In this document: positions 8,715 to 17,720 of the stretch, in pieces
Position numbering within the stretch: the stretch's first letter is position 1
Layout: each line of letters begins with the position of its first letter
Source of the DNA: Tabrizicola aquatica
GTDB lineage: Bacteria > Pseudomonadota > Alphaproteobacteria > Rhodobacterales > Rhodobacteraceae
NCBI RefSeq assembly: GCF_002900975.1
Contig: NZ_PJON01000003.1
Location: 124,001-188,000, forward strand
Reading direction: 5' to 3'
Length of the DNA stretch: 64,000 bases
Program-made: the position numbers and the translations under genes
The notes under the pieces: model-generated
What the model was told of the DNA's origin: nothing
The model's input: the letters and a program-made list of their open reading frames with translations, nothing else
The model's database searches: none

Positions 8715-9812
8715 ATGGGTTTCAGGATGGGCATCGTCGGGCTGCCGAATGTGGGCAAGTCCACGCTCTTCAACGCGCTGACCCGCACGGCGGCGGCGCA
8801 GGCGGCGAACTTTCCGTTCTGCACGATCGAGCCCAATGTGGGCGAGGTCGCGGTGCCGGACGCGCGGCTGGACAAGCTGGCGGCGATTGCCGGGTCCAAG
8901 CAGATCATCCCGACGCGGATGACCTTCGTTGATATCGCGGGCCTCGTGCGGGGCGCGTCGAAGGGCGAGGGGCTGGGCAACCAGTTCCTGGCCAACATCC
9001 GCGAATGCGACGCCATCGCCCATGTGCTGCGCTGCTTTGAGGATGGCGACATCACCCATGTCGAGGGCCGCATCGACCCCGTGGCCGATGCCGAGACCAT
9101 CGAGACCGAGTTGATGCTGGCCGACCTGGAGTCGGTCGAGCGACGCCTGACCGCCCTGGCGAAAAAGCTGCGTGGCGGCGACCAGGATACGCTGGACCAG
9201 GACCGCCTGCTGCGCGCCGCGCTGGCGGTGCTGGAGGCCGGGAAACCCGCCCGGACGTTGCAGATCGCCGAAGAGGACCGCAAGCAGTGGCGGATGCTGC
9301 AGCTGCTGACGGCGAAACCGGTGCTTTACGTCTGCAACGTCGAGGAAGCCTCGGCCGCCGCGGGCAACAGCCAGTCGGCCCGGGTGGCCGAGATGGCGGC
9401 CCGGCAGGGCGCGGCCTCGGTCGTGATCAGCGCGCGGATCGAGGAGGAGCTGGCCCAGCTGCCCGAGGACGAGGCCGCCATGTTTCTGGAGGAGATGGGC
9501 CTGCACGAGGCCGGGCTCGACCGGCTGATCCGCGCGGGCTACACGCTTCTGGGTCTGCAGACCTATTTCACCGTCGGGCCGAAGGAAGCGCGGGCGTGGA
9601 CGATCCCGAAGGGCACGCTGGCCCCGCAGGCGGCCGGGGTGATCCACGGCGACTTCGAGAAGGGCTTCATCCGGGCCGAGACGGTCGCCTACGACGACTA
9701 TATCGCCGGGAAGGGCGAGGCGGGCGCGAAGGAAGCGGGCAAGTTCCGGGTCGAGGGCAAGACCTATGAGGTCAAGGACGGCGACGTCCTGCACTTCCTG
9801 TTCAACGGCTGA
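8715..9812 (+). CDS. ychF: Redox-regulated ATPase YchF (Obg-family)
   Basis: A 365-residue P-loop protein, the normal length for YchF. The Walker A is GLPNVGKST, and [20 protein letters not shown] is the switch II region. A TGS domain follows at the C-terminus ([15 protein letters not shown] to DVLHFLFNG). It binds ATP rather than GTP and associates with ribosomes in known relatives. The start at 8715 follows GGAGGG; the open frame begins earlier at 8610 but overlaps the divergent gene. Confidence 0.96.
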   Translation: MGFRMGIVGLPNVGKSTLFNALTRTAAAQAANFPFCTIEPNVGEVAVPDARLDKLAAIAGSKQIIPTRMTFVDIAGLVRGASKGEGLGNQFLANIRECDAIAHVLRCFEDGDITHVEGRIDPVADAETIETELMLADLESVERRLTALAKKLRGGDQDTLDQDRLLRAALAVLEAGKPARTLQIAEEDRKQWRMLQLLTAKPVLYVCNVEEASAAAGNSQSARVAEMAARQGAASVVISARIEEELAQLPEDEAAMFLEEMGLHEAGLDRLIRAGYTLLGLQTYFTVGPKEARAWTIPKGTLAPQAAGVIHGDFEKGFIRAETVAYDDYIAGKGEAGAKEAGKFRVEGKTYEVKDGDVLHFLFNG

Positions 9813-9816
9813 GTGT

Positions 9817-9865
9817 CCACGGCGGACAAGCCGTGGATAGCAAGTCTTTCCAATGGCTTGTCCGC
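9817..9865 (+). terminator. Alternative stem-loops after ychF
   Basis: Two mutually exclusive hairpins follow the ychF stop. CCACGGC (9817-9823) can pair with GCCGTGG (9830-9836), and an 11-bp arm at 9822-9832 can pair with 9855-9865. They share bases, so only one forms at a time. A termination or 3'-end stability role is likely. Confidence 0.45.
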
Positions 9866-10048
9866 GGGCATTAATGATCCGGCAACCATGTTCTGCGCCG
9901 GCCGCGTCGTCAAACCCACGCCCGAGGGAAAACGCCGGCGGGCTTTTGTCGGGGCCGTTGAACGGGCCGCGCCGGCGCGAAAGCCTTCTGCGACTTTTCC
10001 CCGCCTTTCCCCTTGCCCCCGCCGTCGCCCCCCGATAAATGAGCAGGC

Positions 10049-10138
10049 GGAGACGTGGCCGAGTGGTCGAAGGCACGCCCCTGCTAAGGGCGCAGACCCG
10101 AAAGGGTCTCGAGGGTTCGAATCCCTTCGTCTCCGCCA
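10049..10138 (+). tRNA. tRNA-Ser (GCU)
   Basis: A class II tRNA of 90 nt with encoded CCA. Acceptor GGAGACG pairs with CGTCTCC; the anticodon loop CTGCTAA places GCT at 10083-10085; the long variable arm is built around GACCCGAAAGGGTC; the T arm is GGGTTCGAATCCC. It reads AGC and AGU serine codons. It stands alone downstream of ychF. Confidence 0.97.
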
Positions 10139-10224
10139 CTTCCCTTTGATATATATCGGCAATTTGCGCGGCGAGCGGGTTTATCCATCAAGTCGCCCAG
10201 CATCCTGCAAGCGCTTGGCTTTCG

Positions 10225-10623
10225 CTAGTATCCACAGATTTGCGCGTCTTCGATCGTGGAAGCAAAAGTCAGACAGTCTCGAAGTCGCTTCAGATCACGC
10301 TGCAGTTCGTCGTGCGATTCTGCGAGTTCCTGACTGGCAGTGCGCAGGGTTTCGTAGTCCGACAAAAGTGCGTTGTAGTCGCTTGCGAGCCTGTCGTGGG
10401 CTTCCACGCATTCGTCCACGGCGGACTTGCAGGCAAAGCCCCTGTAGTCGCACTGGTAGGACTCGAAGCAAGCGGCATTCTTGTCGACACACATTCCCTG
10501 GCTTGTGCAGACCGTCTCGCCCCAATCCAGACAGGCGGCGTTCTGACCCATCCGGCATTCGAAGGTCTGGCCCAATGCCGGGCCACTTACCAGCGTGACA
10601 GCGAACAGAAGCAGGCTGCGCAT
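10225..10623 (-). CDS. Secreted Cys-rich protein with C-terminal coiled coil
   Basis: A 132-residue protein with a clear signal peptide (cleavage after ALG, near residue 18). About eight cysteines sit in the first half of the mature part (FECRMGQNAACLDWG onwards), suggesting disulfides. A heptad-like helical stretch follows (LASDYNALLSDYETLRTASQ onwards), and the protein ends with a Cys near the C-terminus. The start codon overlaps the stop of the upstream remnant (TGATG). I do not recognise a named family; periplasmic location is inferred. Confidence 0.6.
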   Translation of the reverse strand: MRSLLLFAVTLVSGPALGQTFECRMGQNAACLDWGETVCTSQGMCVDKNAACFESYQCDYRGFACKSAVDECVEAHDRLASDYNALLSDYETLRTASQELAESHDELQRDLKRLRDCLTFASTIEDAQICGY

Positions 10624-10841
10624 CAGTTACCCTCCAGCGTCATCGTGATCGTCTGCATCATCCGGTCGGTCTCGGCCAGGATTTTCAGGATGCGCTGGTA
10701 GGGCTTCACGTCGTCGACGCCAAGCGCCCGGCCCTTGCAGTGCCGGGCGAGGGCTTGCCGGCGGGCGTAGGGCTTGGGGTCAAGGGTGCTGCGACGGGGA
10801 TTGGTCGAGGTCTTTTTCGGTGGGTTAGAGAGGGGCCAGGA
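10623..10841 (-). pseudogene. Start-less coding remnant upstream of Cys-rich gene
   Basis: This frame has coding character (RRSTLDPKPYARRQALARHC, then VDDVKPYQRILKILAETDRM) and ends in a TGATG overlap with the Cys-rich gene. It opens directly after the stop of the LytTR gene in the same frame, and the first 44 codons contain no ATG, GTG or TTG. It is therefore either the 3' remnant of a truncated gene or a very short gene from an internal GTG. No family is recognised. Confidence 0.35.
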
Positions 10842-11789
10842 TCAGTCCGAGGGGGGTAGAGTCTGTGCTATCCTTCCCGCGGCTTGAAGCACCCGTGCTT
10901 GGTCACGGCTGGCCAGGGCGGCGCGCAATCTTGCACGGTGGGTGCGGCTGACGGGCAGTTCCAGACCTGTATCCAGCCGGCATGTGACGCGGTCCCCGTC
11001 GCTTGCAATGGCCACGAGATGCTCCAGCGCAACCCAGTGCGAGCGGTGGATCACTTGCCCCGGGATCACGCCAAGGGCTTCGACAGCGCGGCCGAAGGAC
11101 ATCAGGATCAAGGCCTCTCCCGTCGGGGTGTAAACGCGGAGATAGTGCAGTTCGGCGGAAATCGCGACGATGTCGGTCCCGATGCGCCGGGGCAGGCGCG
11201 AGAGCAGGTCGAGCAACTGATGGCGCGGCATGGTCGGTGCGTCCGAGGCGTCGGGTGGGGTGGGGGCCACATCGGCCAGGGACGGTTCGCCCGCCTCCTC
11301 GGCATCCTTTTGCTGCGCGATGATGATCAGACGCGGGCTGTTCAGCAGCACCCAGAACAGCACCGAGGTGGCGCCGCTGTCGCGCAGTTCATCCATCAGG
11401 CCAGCAATCGAAATCGGCTCGGGGTCCAGCGTATTGCCGACCAGAAAGTACATCCGGTCCAGCAAGAGAAGATTGAAGGCCGAAAACAGGATGGCGCCGA
11501 CAACGCCGACCGCCATGACCAAAAGGAGAGGCGGCAGACGACTGAAGAATTCGATGCGGCCCAGGGTGATCTGCGCAAGTTCAAAAAGGAACAGGGCCGA
11601 AGCGACATGGGCCAGCCAGAACACGATCCGCGCCATCAGGCCAAGTCCTTCGGATGCCGAAGGCTCGCTGAGCGCAAGGCCGAAGGACAGGACCGTGCCC
11701 GCGGCAATCAGGTAACCGGTCCATGAGTTTCGCGGATCGACCTGCGCCGCAAGGGCATCAAGGGTCGGAAAATGTGATCTGCTGGACAA
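10842..11789 (-). CDS. Membrane-anchored LytTR-family transcriptional regulator
   Basis: About four hydrophobic segments form the N-terminal half (for example LGLMARIVFWLAHVASALFL and VMAVGVVGAILFSAFNLLLL). The C-terminal LytTR DNA-binding domain follows: VAISAELHYLRVYT, HRSHWVALEHL and LPVSRTHRARL. It probably controls genes in response to a membrane signal. The frame is open to 12017, but that part overlaps the divergent PAP2 gene and lacks conserved character. A TTG at 11789, preceded by AGG at normal spacing, is the likely start. Confidence 0.75.
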   Translation of the reverse strand: MSSRSHFPTLDALAAQVDPRNSWTGYLIAAGTVLSFGLALSEPSASEGLGLMARIVFWLAHVASALFLFELAQITLGRIEFFSRLPPLLLVMAVGVVGAILFSAFNLLLLDRMYFLVGNTLDPEPISIAGLMDELRDSGATSVLFWVLLNSPRLIIIAQQKDAEEAGEPSLADVAPTPPDASDAPTMPRHQLLDLLSRLPRRIGTDIVAISAELHYLRVYTPTGEALILMSFGRAVEALGVIPGQVIHRSHWVALEHLVAIASDGDRVTCRLDTGLELPVSRTHRARLRAALASRDQARVLQAAGRIAQTLPPSD

Positions 11790-11981
11790 GGTTACCTGCT
11801 TCTGCGCCGCTTCTTCCCGAAAGCTAGCTGACGACCGGTCGGATTCAAACGCGCATATCTGGCGTTCATGCAGCCAGGATGTCCGTTCGTGCAGAGCGAC
11901 TGGCCCCAGGGCGAAGGCAAGTCCACACCGGCCCCGCAGGTCCGTGGACCGCGCTTTCCCTTTCAGCCTGGTGCCCGATCG

Positions 11982-12557
11982 ATGCTGCCCACCCGTCCCC
12001 TGCACTCTGCCGTTCAAGCGGCCCGACGGCCGTTACGCCGCTTTGGCACAAGCGCCGACGCGGTTATCGCCGTCCTGCTGGCGCTGACCGTTCTGGCAAC
12101 AGTCCCTGACAATCGCCGCATCGGAAGCGCCCTGCAGGTCGCGCTGCCGCTGATCGCCCTGGGATGTGCTGCCACCCGCGGCAAGGCTGTCGAAAGTCTG
12201 GGCCGGTTTGCCGGGCTGCAGGTGGGCGTCAAGGGTTCGAAAGAGCTGCTCGGGGACGCCATGATCAGTCAGCGCCCGGACGGCGGCAACCGGGGCTTTC
12301 CGTCAGGCCACACGGCCGTGGCCACCTTTGGCGCGGCGCAGGTGATACGGCACTGCGCCCCGCTGCATCCGGTGACCAAGGCTGCTGCGGTTGCCGCGGC
12401 GGCCTTCACCGGGGGATCGCGGATCGAGTCCGGGCGGCACAGCCTGTGGCAGGCGATGGCAGGGGCGGTCTGGGGCTGGGCGATCGCCTGCCTGCCCCTG
12501 GGCGGGATTCGTGGCGCAGGCCGCTGGATCAGCCGGGTCCGGGGCCGCCATGTCTGA
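11982..12557 (+). CDS. PAP2-family phosphatase
   Basis: A 191-residue membrane phosphatase with the PAP2 signature: RGFPSGHTA (motif 2, catalytic His) and SRIESGRHSLWQ (motif 3), preceded by a KGSKELLGD-type motif 1 region. Such enzymes dephosphorylate lipid phosphates, for example undecaprenyl pyrophosphate, phosphatidylglycerol phosphate or lipid A. The frame is open to 11868; the ATG at 11982 is preferred on conservation grounds, although neither start has a strong ribosome site. It overlaps the next PAP2 gene by 8 bp and diverges from the LytTR regulator. Confidence 0.78.
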   Translation: MLPTRPLHSAVQAARRPLRRFGTSADAVIAVLLALTVLATVPDNRRIGSALQVALPLIALGCAATRGKAVESLGRFAGLQVGVKGSKELLGDAMISQRPDGGNRGFPSGHTAVATFGAAQVIRHCAPLHPVTKAAAVAAAAFTGGSRIESGRHSLWQAMAGAVWGWAIACLPLGGIRGAGRWISRVRGRHV

Positions 12558-13341
12558 TCAGGATCGGGCCAAGCGGCCTGCGACCCTGCGACGGCAGCCC
12601 ATCGCAGCCAATGCCGACCGCCAGATCTCGCGGGTTCTTGGCTGCATCCTGTGCAGTTTCGCGGTTTTCGCGATCTGGCCCGGGATCGATCTGCGTGTGT
12701 CGGGGGCCTTCCATGATCCGGGGACCGGGTTCGCCATTGACGGCAACCGGCTGACCGAAGCGCTGCGCCTGGCCATCTGGAACCTTGCGATCCTGCTTTG
12801 CGTGGCGGCGGCGGTCGGCACGCTTCTGGGGATGGCCGGGCGAACGTTCGTCCTGCCGACCCGGGCCTGGGCCTTTATCCTGGCGCTGTACGTCCTTGGT
12901 CCGGGACTGCTGGTCGAGATGGTGACGAAGCCGCTTTGGGGCCGGGCAAGGCCCGCGCAAGTGGCCGAGTTCGGCGGATCGCACCCGTTCAGCCCGCCGA
13001 ATGAACTGGTCGAACTGTGCGCGCGCAACTGTTCGTTTGTCTCGGGCGAAGTCGCGGGTGCCACCGTGACGGCGGTGGCCCTTATGCTCTTGCGGTTTCA
13101 CCTGAAGCCCCGGCTTTCAAAGGGGGCTGCGGCGTTGTTGCTGGCGGTCGCCTGGTGCCTGCCGCCGGTGGTCGCGTTGCAGCGTATTGCCGCCGGTCGG
13201 CATTTCCTGTCCGACACCATTTTTGCCGTGCTTTTCACGCTGCTTCTGGCCCTGGCGCTGTCAATGGTGCTGCGGCCCCTGTCGCGCCAAACGCACTGGG
13301 CGCGACGGACTGCTGCTGCGGCGCGTGCAAATCGGGGCTGA
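12550..13341 (+). CDS. PAP2-family lipid phosphatase (LpxE/PgpB-like)
   Basis: A 263-residue multi-pass protein. Motif 1 is KPLWGRARP, motif 2 is CSFVSGEVAGA (Ser-Gly-Glu instead of Ser-Gly-His, as in part of the LpxE-like group), and motif 3 is RIAAGRHFLSDTIF. The start overlaps the first PAP2 gene by 8 bp, so the pair is coupled. Dephosphorylation of lipid A or another lipid phosphate at the inner membrane is likely, but no substrate can be assigned. Confidence 0.82.
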   Translation: MSDQDRAKRPATLRRQPIAANADRQISRVLGCILCSFAVFAIWPGIDLRVSGAFHDPGTGFAIDGNRLTEALRLAIWNLAILLCVAAAVGTLLGMAGRTFVLPTRAWAFILALYVLGPGLLVEMVTKPLWGRARPAQVAEFGGSHPFSPPNELVELCARNCSFVSGEVAGATVTAVALMLLRFHLKPRLSKGAAALLLAVAWCLPPVVALQRIAAGRHFLSDTIFAVLFTLLLALALSMVLRPLSRQTHWARRTAAAARANRG

Positions 13342-13462
13342 GGCCTTCCGGCGCTGGTGTGCGCGGCAAAAGGATCGGCACACGCGGAAACCGAAAACTG
13401 TGTTGAAGTGTCGCGCCAAAGCGGTGTTAACTTGGCAGGCGGAGGTCCGGCGGGAGGCTGGG

Positions 13463-13480
13463 CTTTCGTATTTCTGTCAC
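13463..13480 (+). promoter_or_regulatory. Pho-box-like site before ugpB
   Basis: CTTTCGTATTTCTGTCAC matches 15 of 18 positions of the E. coli PhoB box (CTGTCAT-A-W-A-W-CTGTCAY), with a perfect second half-site. It lies 50 bp before the ugpB start. Phosphate-starvation control of ugp operons is established in E. coli; its use here is inferred. Confidence 0.55.
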
Positions 13481-13530
13481 AGTATGTCGGCAAGTGTGCG
13501 CCCACAAAACAGTCCAAGGAGGATACCAGG

Positions 13531-14826
13531 ATGACGAAGACAAGCCTTTGGGCGATCTGTCTGGCTACAGCACCCTTTGCCGCGCAGGCGCAGACCGAGA
13601 TCTCGTGGTGGCATGCCATGACTGGCGCGAATGCCGAGGTCGTCGAGAAGATGGCCAGCGATTTCAACGCCTCGCAGTCGGATTACGTGGTGACGCCGGT
13701 GTTCAAGGGCACCTATCCCGAGACGCTGAACGCCGGCATCGCCGCCTTCCGCGCCGGGCAGGCACCCGACATCATCCAGGTTTTCGACGTAGGCACGGGC
13801 GTGATGATGGGCGCTGAGGGCGCGATCAAGCCAGTGGCGGAACTGCTGACCGAGAACGGCACCACTTTCGACAAAAGCCAGTATCTGCCGGGCATCGTCG
13901 CCTACTACTCGAACCCCGCTGGCGAGATGCTGTCCTTCCCCTACAACTCGTCCTCGCCGATCCTGTATTACAACAAGGACATCTTCCAGAAGGCGGGCCT
14001 TGACGTCGACAACCCGCCCAAGACCTGGGACGAAGTCTGGGCCGCCGCGCGGCAGATCAAGGAAAGCGGCGCTGCGACCTGCGGCTATACCTCGACCTGG
14101 CTGACCTGGATCCATACCGAGAATTTCGCGGCCTGGAACAACACCTCCTGGGGCACGAACGAAAACGGGCTGTCGGGCATTCCGGAGCTGAAGCTGGACT
14201 CGGACACCTACGTCAAGCACTTCCAGGCGCTGGCCGATCTGGCCAAGGAAGGCGTGTTCGTCTACGGCGGTCGCACGTCGGAAGCCAAGCAGAACTTCAC
14301 CTCGGGCGAATGCGGCATCCTGACCGAAAGCTCGGGCGGGTTGGGCGACATCGTCAAGGCCGGCATCAACTATGGCATCGGCCAGCTACCCTATGACGCG
14401 ACTGTCGAAGGCGCGCCGCAGAACACCATTCCGGGCGGGGCCTCGCTGTGGGTGATGGGCGGCAAGTCGGACGAGACCTACAAGGGTGTGGCCGCGTTCT
14501 TCAACTATCTGTCGCAGACCGAAGTCCAGCAGTTCCTGCACGAACAGTCGGGCTATCTGCCGGTGACGATGGCCGCCTATGAGGCGTCGAAAGCCTCGGG
14601 CTTCTACGAGAAGAACCCCGCGCGTGAGGTTCCGATCACCCAGATGATGGGCAAGGCACCGACCGAAAACTCCAAGGGCGTGCGCGCACCGAACCTGCCG
14701 CAGATCCGCGACATCCTGAACGAAGAGTTCGAGAAGATGCTTGCCGGTCAGCAGGACGCCGCCACCGCGATGAAGGCAGCGGTCGAGCGGGGCAATGCCG
14801 CGATCCGCGACGCCGCCGGCGGCTGA
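13531..14826 (+). CDS. ugpB: Glycerol-3-phosphate ABC transporter, substrate-binding protein
   Basis: A 431-residue periplasmic binding protein of the UgpB type. It has a signal peptide ending AQA (near residue 21), then EISWWHAMTGANAEVVEKM and FPYNSSSPILYYNKD, both close to known UgpB. It captures sn-glycerol-3-phosphate or glycerophosphodiesters. The ATG at 13531 follows AAGGAGG; the longer frame upstream is not conserved. It is the first gene of ugpBAEC and is separated from ugpA by a stem-loop. Confidence 0.93.
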   Translation: MTKTSLWAICLATAPFAAQAQTEISWWHAMTGANAEVVEKMASDFNASQSDYVVTPVFKGTYPETLNAGIAAFRAGQAPDIIQVFDVGTGVMMGAEGAIKPVAELLTENGTTFDKSQYLPGIVAYYSNPAGEMLSFPYNSSSPILYYNKDIFQKAGLDVDNPPKTWDEVWAAARQIKESGAATCGYTSTWLTWIHTENFAAWNNTSWGTNENGLSGIPELKLDSDTYVKHFQALADLAKEGVFVYGGRTSEAKQNFTSGECGILTESSGGLGDIVKAGINYGIGQLPYDATVEGAPQNTIPGGASLWVMGGKSDETYKGVAAFFNYLSQTEVQQFLHEQSGYLPVTMAAYEASKASGFYEKNPAREVPITQMMGKAPTENSKGVRAPNLPQIRDILNEEFEKMLAGQQDAATAMKAAVERGNAAIRDAAGG

Positions 14827-14847
14827 TCGCGCTGCGCCAAACCCCAA

Positions 14848-14874
14848 AAGCTGCGGGCCCCGCGCCCGCAGCTT
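14848..14874 (+). terminator. Intercistronic stem-loop between ugpB and ugpA
   Basis: A perfect 11-bp stem (14848-14858 with 14864-14874, loop CCCGC) lies 21 bp after ugpB. Hairpins in this position in ABC operons usually protect or partly terminate the mRNA, so that the binding protein is made in excess over the permeases. Confidence 0.7.
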
Positions 14875-14904
14875 GCTTTCATTACGTGACCTGAAAGGCT
14901 TCGG

Positions 14905-15786
14905 ATGCGCAGGACGGTTTTCCCGCACAAGGTCTTGCCGTGGCTGCTGCTTGCCCCGCAACTGGCGATCACGCTGATCTTTTTCTATTGGCCGGCCGCC
15001 CAGGCCTTTCGGCAATCGGTGCTGAAGGAAGACCCGTTCGGCCTGTCCAGCACCTTTGTCGGGCTGGCGAATTTCCGAAAGGTTCTAAGCGATCCGAACT
15101 ATCTGAACGCGGTGCAGGTGACGGTGGTCTTTTCGCTGCTGGTCGCCTTCTCGGCGCTGGCGATTGCGCTGTTCCTGGCGGTGCAGGCGGAAAAGATCAT
15201 CCGGGGCAAGGGGTTCTACCGGACCTTGATGATCTGGCCCTATGCGGTGGCCCCGGCCATCGCCGGGATGCTGTGGCTGTTCATGTTCAACCCGTCCTTC
15301 GGCACGCTGGCCTGGCCGCTGCGGCAATTGGGGATCGACTGGAACCCGCTTCTGGACGGGGACGACGCGATGGCCCTGGTCGTCGCGGCGGCGACCTGGA
15401 AGCAAATCAGCTACAACTTCCTGTTCTTCGTCGCAGGATTGCAGGCCATTCCGAAATCGCTGCTGGAAGCGGCGGCGATCGACGGGGCCAGCCGGCGCCA
15501 TGCCTTCTGGACCATCGTTTTTCCGCTGCTGGCGCCCACGACCTTCTTCCTGCTGGTGGTGAACACCGTCTATGCCCTGTTCGACACGTTCGGGATCATC
15601 CATGCCGTGACCGGCGGCGGGCCGGGCAAATCCACGGAGACGCTGGTCTACAAGGTCTATAACGACGGGTTCGTGAACCTGATCATGGGAGACTCTGCCG
15701 CGCAGTCGGTGATCCTGATGGTCATCGTCATCACCCTGACGGCCTTCCAGTTCCGCTTCATCGAACGGCGGGTGCATTATGGCTGA
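14905..15786 (+). CDS. ugpA: Glycerol-3-phosphate ABC transporter permease UgpA
   Basis: A 293-residue inner-membrane permease with six predicted helices. The cytoplasmic EAA loop is [20 protein letters not shown], which contacts the ATPase. It pairs with UgpE to form the channel. The start region [20 protein letters not shown] is typical of UgpA. The 3' end overlaps ugpE by 8 bp, giving translational coupling. Confidence 0.93.
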   Translation: MRRTVFPHKVLPWLLLAPQLAITLIFFYWPAAQAFRQSVLKEDPFGLSSTFVGLANFRKVLSDPNYLNAVQVTVVFSLLVAFSALAIALFLAVQAEKIIRGKGFYRTLMIWPYAVAPAIAGMLWLFMFNPSFGTLAWPLRQLGIDWNPLLDGDDAMALVVAAATWKQISYNFLFFVAGLQAIPKSLLEAAAIDGASRRHAFWTIVFPLLAPTTFFLLVVNTVYALFDTFGIIHAVTGGGPGKSTETLVYKVYNDGFVNLIMGDSAAQSVILMVIVITLTAFQFRFIERRVHYG

Positions 15787-16648
15787 GTCTGTTCAGAACC
15801 CGATGGCCCCGTCCGGCCTGTCGCGCACCATGGCGCATTTCTGGATGGTCCTTGGCGTCATCATCGTCGCCTTCCCGATCTACTACGTCTTTATCGCCTC
15901 GACCCACTCGGTCCAGACGATCCTGCGCCCGCCCCTGCCGCTTCTCCCCGGCCCCGAGGCGGCTGCCAACTATGGCGAGGCGTTCTCGGGCGGGGTGGGG
16001 CGGATCGGCGGGGTCAGCGTCTGGTTGCTTTTGGGCAATACCACGCTGATCGCGCTGGGCATCGCCATCGGCAAGATCGTGATCTCGATGGCCTCGGCCT
16101 ATGCCATCGTGTTCTTCCGCTTTCCCTTCCGCATGGCCTGCTTCTGGCTGATCTTCATCACCCTGATGCTGCCGGTCGAGGTGCGCATTCAGCCCACCTA
16201 CAAGGTGATGGTGGACCTGGGCCTGATCGACACCTATGCCGGTCTGATCCTGCCGCTGATCGCCTCGGCCACCGCGACGCTGCTCTTCCGGCAGTTCTTC
16301 ATGACCATCCCGGACGAGTTGCTGGAGGCCGCCCGCGTCGATGGCGCCGGTCCCTGGCGGTTCTTCAAGGACATCCTGTGGCCGCTGTCCCTGACCAATG
16401 TCGCGGCGATCTTCGTGATCCAGTTCATCTATGGCTGGACGCAGTACCTGTGGCCCTTGCTGGTCACGAATTCCAATGAAATGAACACCATCGTCATCGC
16501 GCTGAAGAAGATGATCTCTTTCGCGGATGCCGATACCCCCTGGAACCTCGTGATGGTCACCTCGGTGCTGGCCATCCTGCCGCCGATCCTGGTGGTGGTG
16601 CTGATGCAGCGGTGGTTCGTGAAGGGCCTTGTCGAGACGGAGAAGTAA
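15779..16648 (+). CDS. ugpE: Glycerol-3-phosphate ABC transporter permease UgpE
   Basis: A 289-residue permease, partner of UgpA. It has six helices and the EAA loop [20 protein letters not shown]. Its N-terminus ([20 protein letters not shown]) and the segment [18 protein letters not shown] match UgpE. Its stop directly abuts the ugpC start. Confidence 0.93.
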   Translation: MAESVQNPMAPSGLSRTMAHFWMVLGVIIVAFPIYYVFIASTHSVQTILRPPLPLLPGPEAAANYGEAFSGGVGRIGGVSVWLLLGNTTLIALGIAIGKIVISMASAYAIVFFRFPFRMACFWLIFITLMLPVEVRIQPTYKVMVDLGLIDTYAGLILPLIASATATLLFRQFFMTIPDELLEAARVDGAGPWRFFKDILWPLSLTNVAAIFVIQFIYGWTQYLWPLLVTNSNEMNTIVIALKKMISFADADTPWNLVMVTSVLAILPPILVVVLMQRWFVKGLVETEK

Positions 16649-17707
16649 ATGGCGCGCATCCAGTTGCAAGACGTGCGGAAAAGCTATGCCGGGCAGCAGG
16701 TGATCCACGGCATCACCACGGACATTGCCGACGGCGAGTTCGTGGTGATCGTCGGGCCTTCGGGCTGTGGCAAGTCCACCCTGCTGCGCATGGTGGCGGG
16801 GCTGGAGGACATCACCTCGGGCACGATCAGCATCGGCGACCGGGTGGTGAACGGGCTGGAGCCACGGGCGCGGGATATCGCGATGGTGTTCCAGAACTAT
16901 GCGCTTTACCCCCACATGACCGTGCGCGAGAACATGGCCTATGGCCTGAAGATCGCCCGCATGTCCAAGGCGGATATCGACGCGGCGGTGGCCAAGGCGG
17001 CCGCCATGCTGGAGTTGGAGCCGTACCTCGACCGCAAGCCGCGCGCCTTGTCGGGCGGGCAGCGGCAGCGGGTGGCGATGGGGCGGGCATTGGTGCGGGA
17101 ACCGGCGGCCTTCCTGCTGGACGAACCCCTGTCCAACCTGGACGCCAAGCTGCGCGTGCAGATGCGGCTGCAGATCCGGGACCTGCACCAGCGGACCGGC
17201 CAGACCACGCTGTACGTGACGCATGACCAGGTCGAGGCGATGACCCTGGCCGACCGCCTGATCGTCATGGAAAAGGGCGTCGCCCAGCAGATCGCGACGC
17301 CGCATGAGGTCTATACCACCCCGGCGACCGAGTTCGTGGCGGGCTTCATCGGCTCGCCCGCGATGAACATCTTCGACGCACGCTGCGAGGATGGGGCTGT
17401 CCTGCTGCCGGGCGGGCATCGGGTGACCGTCGCGGACCAAGCGGTCAGCGGGGACGTTCGCCTTGGCCTGCGGCCCGAGGATATCGAGATCCAGCCCGAG
17501 GCGGGGAACACGTTTCCGATCGTGCTGCGGTCGGTCGAATGGCTGGGCGCCGATGCCTTCGGCTATGGCGTGATCGAGAATTCGGACACGCAGGTGACGT
17601 TGCGCCTGGCCGGAAACACCCATGCGGCGCGGGGCGACCGGCTGCATGTCGCGCTGCCGGGGGACCGGCTGCATTTCTTCTCGCCCCAGGATGGCCGGCG
17701 CATCTGA
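16649..17707 (+). CDS. ugpC: Glycerol-3-phosphate ABC transporter ATPase UgpC
   Basis: A 352-residue ABC ATPase. Walker A is GPSGCGKST, the signature is [16 protein letters not shown], Walker B leads into [12 protein letters not shown], and the switch is [12 protein letters not shown]-terminal TOBE domain (from about residue 240) is the regulatory and sugar-transport-type extension found in UgpC and MalK. It powers import through UgpAE. It is the last gene of the operon and converges with the S8 peptidase gene 13 bp away. Confidence 0.93.
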   Translation: MARIQLQDVRKSYAGQQVIHGITTDIADGEFVVIVGPSGCGKSTLLRMVAGLEDITSGTISIGDRVVNGLEPRARDIAMVFQNYALYPHMTVRENMAYGLKIARMSKADIDAAVAKAAAMLELEPYLDRKPRALSGGQRQRVAMGRALVREPAAFLLDEPLSNLDAKLRVQMRLQIRDLHQRTGQTTLYVTHDQVEAMTLADRLIVMEKGVAQQIATPHEVYTTPATEFVAGFIGSPAMNIFDARCEDGAVLLPGGHRVTVADQAVSGDVRLGLRPEDIEIQPEAGNTFPIVLRSVEWLGADAFGYGVIENSDTQVTLRLAGNTHAARGDRLHVALPGDRLHFFSPQDGRRI

Positions 17708-17720
17708 CGCCGGCCCGGAC

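Noticed and set aside
8193-10162. Long minus-strand frames over ychF, tRNA-Ser and the spacer, including translations like ETKGFEPSRPF and RRRDSNPRDPFG
   Set aside because: The peptide is the well-known artefact of translating the antisense strand of a tRNA-Ser, and the rest mirrors ychF codons.
13357-13530. Upstream extension of ugpB to an earlier start
   Set aside because: The extension lacks a signal-peptide pattern; the ATG at 13531 has a strong AAGGAGG and a proper signal peptide.
15758-17674. 638-codon minus-strand frame over ugpE and ugpC
   Set aside because: Antisense to recognisable transporter genes; low-complexity composition.
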